Position numbers and translations under genes: made by a program. From Corallincola sp. (GTDB taxonomy: Bacteria > Pseudomonadota > Gammaproteobacteria > Enterobacterales > Neiellaceae), in the NCBI GenBank assembly GCA_017998495.1, contig JAGOCY010000032.1, positions 1 through 9,218 of the forward strand: DNA of 9,218 bases. Reading direction: 5' to 3'. The stretch's first letter is position 1. Every line of letters begins with the position of its first letter. The notes under the pieces are model-generated. The model did not search any database. It was given only the letters and a program-made list of their open reading frames with translations, and was not told the origin of the DNA. Below, one piece after another: positions 1 through 4,957 of this stretch.

Positions 1-2
1 CC

Positions 3-74
3 TGGCCTGATGGGTCACTGCGATTGGCAAACAGTGATGGCCCGCTCAGGTTGGTGTGGATCAACGGCGGCTAG
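3..74 (+). CDS. Possible C-terminal end of an upstream gene (partial)
   Basis: The third forward frame is open from the left edge to a TAG at 72-74, followed at once by a TGA in another frame. It encodes a tail ending LRLANSDGPLRLVWINGG, which reads like a beta-strand-rich protein end rather than random translation. The piece is too short to assign a family or function. A second forward frame is also open from base 1 to about 129, but its translation (rich in Cys, Gly and Ser) looks less natural. The real gene, if any, lies mostly outside the window; the next gene starts 57 bp further on in the same direction, so the two could share a transcript. Confidence 0.35.
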   Translation, partial: WPDGSLRLANSDGPLRLVWINGG

Positions 75-131
75 TGAGCCAGCGGTTATGCTTGCAAGAG
101 TCAGCTGTCATGGAGTAGGGAGCTGTTAGTG

Positions 132-1142
132 ATGACCTGGATAAGATCTCTGGCGTTGGGCCTAGCCTGCGCACTGTTGTTGGCGAGCGCCACAGCAGCG
201 GCGCCAGTGCGCCTGCTGTTTATCGATACCCAGGCTGGCGCTCCCTATGACGATGCGCGTCTGGCCACCATCGATGAACTGGAGCGGTTGCTGACGGCGA
301 GTGGCCGAACCCTGGAGGTGCAGCATTATTCGTTGCAGCACTATGACGGCATTGCCACCCGTATCTGGCACAACCTGGGTGAAGCGCAACGTCGCCACGA
401 TGCGGTGGTGGTCAACGGCACCATGGCCGCCCAGGCCTTTCGCGATCTGGCCAAGAATCAGCCGCAGCAGCGGTTCTTTTTTCTGGCGGTGACCGATCCG
501 GTGGGGCTGGGCTTGATCGACAGCTTTGACCGCCCGCCGTCGGCCAATTTCACCGGGATCTCCTACCCGGTACCGGTGCGCGAGCGCTTGCGTCTGGTGC
601 GCACGGCCATGCCGCAGGCGCGTACCATCGGCCTCATCTATGCCGACATGCCCCAGTCGCACAGCTACCGGCGCTGGTTGGATGCGGCACTGGCCGAGCC
701 GGAGTTCCGTGATCTCAAGGTGATCTATCGCCAGATCCCCTTTGTGCCCAGCGACGGTGGCCAACAGCGGATGGCGCGGCTGGCCGCGGCTGAGGCCCGA
801 CAACTGGATGACCAGGTTGATCTGTTTATGGCGCCCAATGATCAGCTGGGGGTACAGCCCTATTTCGCTCAGGCCCTGGCGCCAGTGATCAGCAAACCCT
901 TGATGGGGGTGGGTGAGCGCGATGTGCGTGAAGGCTGGGGCGCGGCTTTTACCATCTATGCCGATCAGGCGGAGGCCGGGCGGCAACTGGCGGAGATGCT
1001 GTTTCGCTATGTCAGCGGCACCCCGTTTGCTGAGCTATGGCCACAACCGCCGCGCAAGTTTGGCATTCTCTACCAACCTCAGCTCAGTCAGCGCTTTGGG
1101 CTCAAGCCGGCGCAGCTGCTGCCAGCACCGGCCGAGCCTTAG
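132..1142 (+). CDS. Periplasmic substrate-binding protein, ABC_sub_bind (PF04392) type
   Basis: Predicted 336-residue exported protein. Residues 1 to about 23 form a classic signal peptide: one Arg, a hydrophobic stretch rich in Ala and Leu, then an Ala-rich SPase I site (SATA-AAP). There is no lipobox, so it should be soluble in the periplasm. The mature part has the two-lobed binding-protein layout. The hallmark stretch TDPVGLGL (about 121-128) followed by NFTG (139-142) and a P-x-A-R-T-I-G-L-I-Y strand is typical of the ABC_sub_bind family, whose few studied members bind amino acids or similar small ligands. I chose the ATG at 132 because AGGGAG lies about 9 bp upstream; a GTG directly before it (129) would add one residue. 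No permease or ATPase gene follows: the next gene is oxyR, 83 bp downstream. The ligand cannot be told from sequence. It may feed a transporter encoded elsewhere or act as a sensor subunit. Confidence 0.85.
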   Translation: MTWIRSLALGLACALLLASATAAAPVRLLFIDTQAGAPYDDARLATIDELERLLTASGRTLEVQHYSLQHYDGIATRIWHNLGEAQRRHDAVVVNGTMAAQAFRDLAKNQPQQRFFFLAVTDPVGLGLIDSFDRPPSANFTGISYPVPVRERLRLVRTAMPQARTIGLIYADMPQSHSYRRWLDAALAEPEFRDLKVIYRQIPFVPSDGGQQRMARLAAAEARQLDDQVDLFMAPNDQLGVQPYFAQALAPVISKPLMGVGERDVREGWGAAFTIYADQAEAGRQLAEMLFRYVSGTPFAELWPQPPRKFGILYQPQLSQRFGLKPAQLLPAPAEP

Positions 1143-1193
1143 CACGCGGCTGTTGCTATGGTGCTGGCGGGATAGGGTGTGCTGGTTTAATTT

Positions 1194-1229
1194 ATGAAAA
1201 CGTTTGAAACGACGGCTGCCATAGCATGA
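1194..1229 (+). other. Possible 11-codon leader ORF overlapping the oxyR start
   Basis: An ATG at 1194 opens a short frame reading MKTFETTAAIA and stopping at TGA 1227-1229, which overlaps the oxyR ATG (1226) in an ATGA arrangement. The oxyR start has no clear Shine-Dalgarno sequence of its own, so reinitiation from this frame would be one way to translate it. However, the small frame also lacks a clear ribosome binding site, and a frame this short can arise by chance. Confidence 0.2.
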
Positions 1230-2200
1230 GCCTATTGAATATCTCGCTACGCGATCTCGAGTACCTGCTGGCGCTGCATCAGCATGGCCACTTCGGCCGA
1301 GCCGCCGAGGCGTGCCATGTCTCCCAGCCGACCCTGTCCGGTCAGCTGGCCAAGCTGGAGGAGCAGTTGGGGCTGCTGTTGGTGGATCGCAGCCGCCGCC
1401 AGATCCGCTTCACCGCCGCTGGTGAAGCCTTGATCGGCCGGGCCCAGAAGATCGTGCGTGATGTGCAGGAACTGGTTGATGAGGCCCGACGCTGGCAAGA
1501 CCCGCTGGCTGGTGAACTGCGTTTGGGCATTATTCCCACTGTGGCTCCTTATCTGTTGCCGTTGCTGCTGGCAGGCCAAGAGCGCGTCCTGCCGCAGCTG
1601 ACTCTGATCCTGCGTGAAGCCCAGACCGATACTCTGGTCGCGGCGCTGGAGGCCGGCGAGCTGGATGCGCTGGTGGTGGCGGAGCTGCCACGGCTTGCGC
1701 CTTACGCCAAGGCCGTGCTTTACGATGAACCTATGCTGCTGGCTACCGCCCCCAACCATCCGCTGGCCGGGCAGGAGGCGCTTGAACAGCAGGCCCTGGA
1801 AGGGCGCCGGCTGTTGATGCTGGAAGATGGTCACTGCCTGCGCGATCAGGCCCTCGGCTACTGTGCTGATGGCGGCGGCGGCGAGGACACCAGTTTCCGT
1901 GCCACCAGCCTTGAAACCTTGCGTCAGCTGGTGGCCAGCGGCCGTGGTATCACCCTGTTACCGGCACTAGCGGCCAAGGCCGAGGGGGGGCATGCGGTCT
2001 GTTATCGCCGCTTCTCGCTGCCTCAGCCGGCGCGGCGTATTGTGCTGCTGTGGCGGCGCGGCGCGGGGTTGGATCGCACCTGCCGGCCACTGGCGGCGAT
2101 GATCAGCGACGTGGTCAAGCCGCAGCTCGCTGGTTATAGTTCAACCACTGTTGATTCGGAACCTGTCGTTCATGGGGAGCAGGGCTATGCTGACAATTGA
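1226..2200 (+). CDS. oxyR: OxyR, peroxide-sensing LysR-family regulator
   Basis: LysR-type DNA-binding regulator of 324 residues that senses hydrogen peroxide and activates antioxidant genes (in known OxyR systems catalase, alkyl hydroperoxide reductase, Dps). The winged helix-turn-helix occupies about residues 6-66, with the near-invariant FGRAAEACHVSQPTLSGQ. The redox pair is present: Cys204 in LEDGHCLRDQ and Cys213 in LGYC, matching E. coli Cys199 and Cys208, followed by the FRATSLETLRQLVASGRGITLLPALA stretch. Intact sensing cysteines and the HCLRDQ context separate it from other LysR proteins. It is longer than E. coli OxyR (305) through about five extra N-terminal residues and a longer C-tail. 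No good Shine-Dalgarno precedes ATG 1226; a TTG at 1235 would give an N-terminus closer to E. coli but has no better site. Its last 14 bases overlap the pilZ-type gene, implying coupled expression. Confidence 0.95.
   Translation: MSLLNISLRDLEYLLALHQHGHFGRAAEACHVSQPTLSGQLAKLEEQLGLLLVDRSRRQIRFTAAGEALIGRAQKIVRDVQELVDEARRWQDPLAGELRLGIIPTVAPYLLPLLLAGQERVLPQLTLILREAQTDTLVAALEAGELDALVVAELPRLAPYAKAVLYDEPMLLATAPNHPLAGQEALEQQALEGRRLLMLEDGHCLRDQALGYCADGGGGEDTSFRATSLETLRQLVASGRGITLLPALAAKAEGGHAVCYRRFSLPQPARRIVLLWRRGAGLDRTCRPLAAMISDVVKPQLAGYSSTTVDSEPVVHGEQGYADN
2112..2140 (+). promoter_or_regulatory. Possible sigma70 promoter inside the oxyR 3' end
   Basis: TGGTCA (2112-2117) and TATAGT (2135-2140) are separated by 17 bp. 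The -10 differs from TATAAT at one base and the -35 matches TTGACA at four of six. It would start transcription about 40 bp before the PilZ start, letting pilZ and the second binding protein be expressed apart from oxyR. The match is by eye only. Confidence 0.3.
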
Positions 2201-2477
2201 GGAACGCCGCAATTTCTACCGCATGATGGTTGATGCGGCGGTCACCCTGAAGGTGGCCAACAGCGCGCCAGTCACAGGCAAATGTCTGGATCTGTCGGCC
2301 ACAGGCCTGGGCGTGCTGACCAGCGAACCCCTGGAGATGGGGACGGCGGTGGCGGTTGTGCTGGAATCATCTGATCGGCTGGTACCGCCGCTTCACGCCC
2401 AGGCGCGGGTGGTACGGGTCAGTGCTCAGGGTGATGGTAGCTGGCAGCTCGGGCTGGAAATTCTGGAGATGCGTTAA
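2187..2477 (+). CDS. Small single-domain PilZ protein, likely cyclic-di-GMP receptor
   Basis: A 96-residue protein that is almost entirely one PilZ domain. Both cyclic-di-GMP-binding motifs are intact: RxxxR as R8-N-F-Y-R12 in the usual EERR lead-in, and DxSxxG as D35-L-S-A-T-G40. By family knowledge such proteins bind cyclic-di-GMP and act on a partner by protein contact. The motif content differs from the degenerate PilZ of the type IV pilus apparatus, which lacks these residues, so this is a ligand-binding type. I chose ATG 2187 because GGGGAGC lies about 6 bp before it; an in-frame ATG at 2172 and a TTG at 2151 are possible but lack a good site. The start sits inside the end of oxyR (14-bp overlap), and the next gene begins 19 bp after the stop, so all three likely share a transcript. 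Partner and output are unknown. Confidence 0.88.
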   Translation: MLTIEERRNFYRMMVDAAVTLKVANSAPVTGKCLDLSATGLGVLTSEPLEMGTAVAVVLESSDRLVPPLHAQARVVRVSAQGDGSWQLGLEILEMR

Positions 2478-2496
2478 CCCCAAGCCGAGGTGGGCG

Positions 2497-3423
2497 ATGG
2501 CACGCAGCTGGCTTGTTCTGCTGTTGATGTTGGTGCTGCCACCGGTGGTGGTTGCCGAGCCTGCGCCCGATCTCGCGCTGGTGGTGATGGGCCAGACCCA
2601 CAGCTACTGGAGCGCGCTCCGCCGCGGTGTTGAGTTTGCGGCAACGGAGCGGGGGCTCAGGGTCATCAATCTTGACCCCGAGTTTGAAAATCAGGTCGAC
2701 AGTCAGCGTGGCCTGGTGCGGCGGGCGGTGCGTTTGGGGGTGCGCGGCATCATCATTGCCCCCAATGATCAGCATGGGCTGATGGAGGAACTGCGGCAGG
2801 CCCGGGCGGCAGGCGTGCGGGTAGTGGTGATCGATTCGCCCGCCGGTGAGCTGCTCGATGGTTTTGTGGCCAGCGACAATCAGGTTGCCGGTGCGGCTAT
2901 GGGGCGCTATTTGCGGCAGCAGCTCGCTGCCAATGGCCGTCTGGTGGTGATGTGTGGGCCGCTGACCGTCGGCTCGCTGGCGGGACGCTACGCCGGCCTG
3001 ACCGCCGAACTGGGTAGCGAACTACGTCTGACCAGCATCAGCGAGAATCTGCTGTTGGTGAGCGAATCCCAGCGCTACCTGCAGCCTTTTAGCCAGAGTC
3101 TGCTCGATGCCGATGCGGTCTTTGCCTGCAACGAAAGTGCAACTGAGGCAATGCTGGCGTTTTTTGACCATCAACCTAAAGAGCTGTGGCCGGCGCTCTA
3201 CGGCTATGACATGTCACCATCGCTGTTGCGGCGGCTGGAGCAGGGTGAGCTGCGGGCGGTGATGATGCAGGACCCGTTCACCATGGGGACCATGGCGGTC
3301 GGCCAGTTGCAGCAGGTGTGGCAGGGCGGCAAAGCCGAAGTGCGGGCAGTACCGACCCACCTTATTGATGCTGACGCCCTTCATGAGCCACAGATGCGGC
3401 GCATTATCGGACGTCAGCTGTAA
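2497..3423 (+). CDS. Periplasmic binding protein, ribose/sugar-binding (Peripla_BP_4) type
   Basis: Predicted 308-residue periplasmic protein. A signal peptide (MARSW followed by a Leu/Val-rich core, ending VVVA-EP at residues 20-21) has no lipobox. The mature part follows the RbsB pattern: LALVVMGQTHSYWSALRRG at the first strand and helix, GIIIAPND (about 84-91) where sugar-binding members have a conserved Asn/Asp, VIDSP (111-115), ASDNQVAG (125-132), ACNESATEAM (210-219), and GYDMSP (236-241) before a QDP motif (258-260). ATG 2497 follows GAGGTGGG with good spacing; the same frame runs further upstream but overlaps pilZ and would lose the signal peptide. No transport membrane or ATPase gene adjoins it, so it is an orphan: either serving a distant transporter or acting as a ligand sensor for a membrane receptor, as LuxP and TorT do. 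The ligand is not predictable; W38 and W230 might stack on a sugar. It runs tail-to-tail into amtB, 3 bp away. Confidence 0.82.
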   Translation: MARSWLVLLLMLVLPPVVVAEPAPDLALVVMGQTHSYWSALRRGVEFAATERGLRVINLDPEFENQVDSQRGLVRRAVRLGVRGIIIAPNDQHGLMEELRQARAAGVRVVVIDSPAGELLDGFVASDNQVAGAAMGRYLRQQLAANGRLVVMCGPLTVGSLAGRYAGLTAELGSELRLTSISENLLLVSESQRYLQPFSQSLLDADAVFACNESATEAMLAFFDHQPKELWPALYGYDMSPSLLRRLEQGELRAVMMQDPFTMGTMAVGQLQQVWQGGKAEVRAVPTHLIDADALHEPQMRRIIGRQL

Positions 3424-3426
3424 CCC

Positions 3427-4641
3427 TTACTTGTCGTAGGCGGTGGCGCTGATGTTGTGCACCGCCAGGTCGGCGCCGCGGTGCTCATCTTCTTCCGACA
3501 GGCGCAGGCCGCAAGCTGCCTTGACCACACCGTAGATGAGCAGGCCGCCACCGAAGGCGATGACCACGCCGCCCAAGGAGCCCAGCAGCTGGCTGATCAG
3601 GCTGACACCACCGACCCCGCCCAGCGCTTCCAGGCCAAAGATCCCGGCCGCGATGCCCCCCCAGACGCCGCACAGGCCATGCAGCGGCCACACGCCGAGG
3701 ACGTCATCAACCTTCGGCAAGCGGCGCTGCATTTGGGTAAACACCACCACGAAAATGGCGCCAGCGACGCCACCGACGACCAGGGCACCTAGCGGATGCA
3801 TCAGGTCAGAGCCGGCGCAGACCGCCACCAGCCCGGCCAGCGGACCGTTGTGGATGAAGCCGGGGTCATTACGCCCGAGAACCATGGCCACCAGGGTGCC
3901 GCCAACCATCGCCATCAGCGAGTTGAGGGCCACCAGGCCACTGATACCGGTGATCTGTTGGGCCGACATGACGTTGAAGCCGAACCAGCCGACGGTCAGG
4001 ATCCAGGCGCCGAGCGCCAGCATCGGAATGTTGGAGGGGGCGAAGCCGTGGGTCTGGCCATTCTTGATGCGGCCACGGCGCATGCCAAGTAGCATCACGG
4101 CAGCCAGGCCGATCCAGCCACCCACCGCATGCACCACCACTGAGCCGGCAAAATCATGGAAAGGGGCACCAAAGGTGTCGGTCAACCACTGCTGAATGCC
4201 GTAGTTGCCGTTCCAAACGATCCCTTCGAACAGCGGATAGAGCAGGGCAACGATCAGAAACGAGCAGCACAGCATCGGATAGAAGCGGGCCCGCTCGGCC
4301 ACGCCGCCGCTGACGATGGCCGGAATGGCGGCGGCAAAGGTGAGCAGGAAGAAGAATTTGACCAGCCCGTAGCCTTGCTCCCCAGTCAGCTCGTTGGCGG
4401 GAGCAAAAAAGTTCTGGCCATAGGCAATGGTGTAACCAATAAAGAAGTAGGCGAGGGTCGAGATGGCAAAATCGGTGAGGATTTTGACCAGGGCATTGAC
4501 CTGATTTTTCTCGCGCACTGTACCCAGTTCGAGAAAGGCGAAGCCGGAGTGCATGGCCAGCACCATGATGGCACCACCCAGCACAAACAGGGTATTGGTG
4601 CTTTGCACCAGCTGTTCGACAGCACTGCTCAATTCAACCAC
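3427..4641 (-). CDS. amt: AmtB-type ammonium channel
   Basis: Polytopic inner-membrane channel of 404 residues for ammonium uptake. Landmark residues of the Amt/Mep/Rh family are all present: the gate Phe in TFAAAIP (F102) before the family signature SGGVAERARF, the recruitment-site Trp (W143) and Ser (S226 in FGFNVMS), the pore Phe F222, Asp163 in HDFAGS, and the twin pore histidines H171 and H321 (PLHGLCGVWGG). The C-tail (RLSEEDEHRGADLAVHNISATAY) keeps the conserved form that contacts PII protein GlnK in E. coli. There is no cleavable signal peptide; the chain starts close to the first helix, suggesting 11 helices. The start is a GTG at 4641-4639, chosen because GGAGG (4652-4648 on this strand) lies 6 bases before it; the codon for Val follows. 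No glnK gene lies beside it, unlike the common glnK-amtB pair. Regulation is probably by nitrogen (see upstream elements) and perhaps by a leader hairpin. Confidence 0.95.
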   Translation of the reverse strand: MVELSSAVEQLVQSTNTLFVLGGAIMVLAMHSGFAFLELGTVREKNQVNALVKILTDFAISTLAYFFIGYTIAYGQNFFAPANELTGEQGYGLVKFFFLLTFAAAIPAIVSGGVAERARFYPMLCCSFLIVALLYPLFEGIVWNGNYGIQQWLTDTFGAPFHDFAGSVVVHAVGGWIGLAAVMLLGMRRGRIKNGQTHGFAPSNIPMLALGAWILTVGWFGFNVMSAQQITGISGLVALNSLMAMVGGTLVAMVLGRNDPGFIHNGPLAGLVAVCAGSDLMHPLGALVVGGVAGAIFVVVFTQMQRRLPKVDDVLGVWPLHGLCGVWGGIAAGIFGLEALGGVGGVSLISQLLGSLGGVVIAFGGGLLIYGVVKAACGLRLSEEDEHRGADLAVHNISATAYDK

Positions 4642-4647
4642 AACAAA

Positions 4648-4662
4648 CCTCCAGGGTGGAGG
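4648..4662 (-). promoter_or_regulatory. Hairpin that sequesters the amt Shine-Dalgarno
   Basis: On the coding strand of amt the sequence reads CCTCCA-CCC-TGGAGG, a perfect 6-bp inverted repeat with a 3-base loop. The 3' arm contains the GGAGG that must pair with 16S rRNA, six bases before the GTG start. If it forms, ribosome access would be blocked. It shares two bases with the stronger hairpin just upstream, so the two compete at their edges. Confidence 0.5.
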
Positions 4663-4679
4663 CTGCCCTCAGGGCAGCC
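4661..4679 (-). promoter_or_regulatory. Perfect 8-bp hairpin in the amt leader
   Basis: GGCTGCCC-TGA-GGGCAGCC on the amt strand forms an 8-bp GC-rich stem with a 3-base loop. There is no T-tract after it on either strand, so it is unlikely to be an intrinsic terminator. Its last two bases overlap the first arm of the Shine-Dalgarno hairpin. It may be a leader regulatory or stability element. Confidence 0.5.
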
Positions 4680-4719
4680 AGGATCAGGCCGCGCCTCAGG
4701 TTCGGGGCGGACGCTGCGA

Positions 4720-4736
4720 TGCGCCAAACAGGTGCA
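4720..4736. promoter_or_regulatory. NtrC-like binding palindrome
   Basis: TGCGCC-AAACA-GGTGCA fits the enteric NtrC (GlnG) dyad TGCACC-N5-GGTGCA with one mismatch. A second, imperfect dyad TGCAAAATTGTGCA (4733-4746) overlaps its right half. NtrC control would make sense for an ammonium channel. The site lies between the sigma54-like element and the gene, which is not the usual enhancer position, so the functional link is inferred. Confidence 0.4.
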
Positions 4737-4770
4737 AAATTGTGCAGCATCAGGGTGCGGCGGGGCGTCC

Positions 4771-4788
4771 ATTCAGAAATTGTGCCAA
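4771..4788 (-). promoter_or_regulatory. Possible sigma54 promoter for amt
   Basis: On the leftward strand TTGGCACAATTTCTGAAT has a perfect -24 box (TTGGCAC) and correct spacing to a -12 box that reads CTGA instead of the usual TTGC, so the otherwise near-invariant C at -12 is replaced by A. Transcription would begin near 4760, leaving a leader of roughly 120 bases that contains the NtrC-like palindrome and both hairpins. A weaker GG-N10-GC pattern at 4677-4690 on the same strand is an alternative that would place the palindrome upstream. Confidence 0.35.
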
Positions 4789-4917
4789 TTATTGGTAAGC
4801 GCTAACGCCTGTGCCTGCCTGCATCTTGTTCTTTTAAAAATCAGCAAAATAGGATTTATGGTCGGCGGTCGGCAACAGTGCTGGTGGTCAGCCTGAGGCT
4901 GGGGCCGCGATCATTCG

Positions 4918-4948
4918 TGGTGCGCCAGCGCACAGCAACGACGCACCA
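4918..4948 (-). repeat. Nested inverted repeats after the HD-GYP stop codon
   Basis: TGGTGCG (4918-4924) and CGCACCA (4942-4948) form a 7-bp inverted repeat with a 17-base loop. Inside it GTGCG-CCAG-CGCAC (4920-4933) forms a competing hairpin. The position, 10 bases past the stop codon, suggests transcript-end processing or weak termination, but no T-tract follows on the leftward strand. Confidence 0.4.
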
Positions 4949-4957
4949 GTGGAGGGC

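Larger units (their letters stand above)
4642..4957. other. Intergenic region between the HD-GYP gene and amt
   Basis: No convincing gene lies here; a rightward open frame crossing it is antisense to amt and lacks family features. From right to left it holds nested inverted repeats just after the HD-GYP stop, a short CAGCC-TGA-GGCTG hairpin (4889-4901), an AT-rich tract (about 4825-4860) with a weak sigma70-like pair on the leftward strand (TTGCCG at 4875-4870, TATTTT at 4851-4846, 18-bp gap), the palindrome CCAATTATTGG (4785-4795), the sigma54-like and NtrC-like elements, and the two amt leader hairpins. Confidence 0.6.

Noticed and set aside
162..986. Long leftward open frame (274 codons) opposite the first binding protein
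   Set aside because: It is antisense to a gene with a signal peptide, family motifs and a good ribosome site. Its composition (many His, Gln, Arg) is typical of a reverse-strand shadow of GC-rich coding DNA.
2356..2496. N-terminal extension of the second binding protein into pilZ
   Set aside because: The extension overlaps pilZ in another frame, has no natural start context and would bury the clear signal peptide that begins at ATG 2497.
4661..4679. Intrinsic terminator in the amt leader
   Set aside because: The stem is strong but neither strand has a run of T after it.
4677..4690. Alternative sigma54-like GG-N10-GC pattern before amt
   Set aside because: Only the dinucleotides and a few flanking bases match, and this pattern is frequent by chance in GC-rich DNA. 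It is kept only as an alternative to the 4771-4788 element.
4156..4896. Rightward open frame of 246 codons crossing the amt start and upstream region
   Set aside because: The first two-thirds is antisense to conserved amt sequence, and the remainder translates the regulatory region into a low-complexity Gly/Ser/Cys mix with no recognisable domain.
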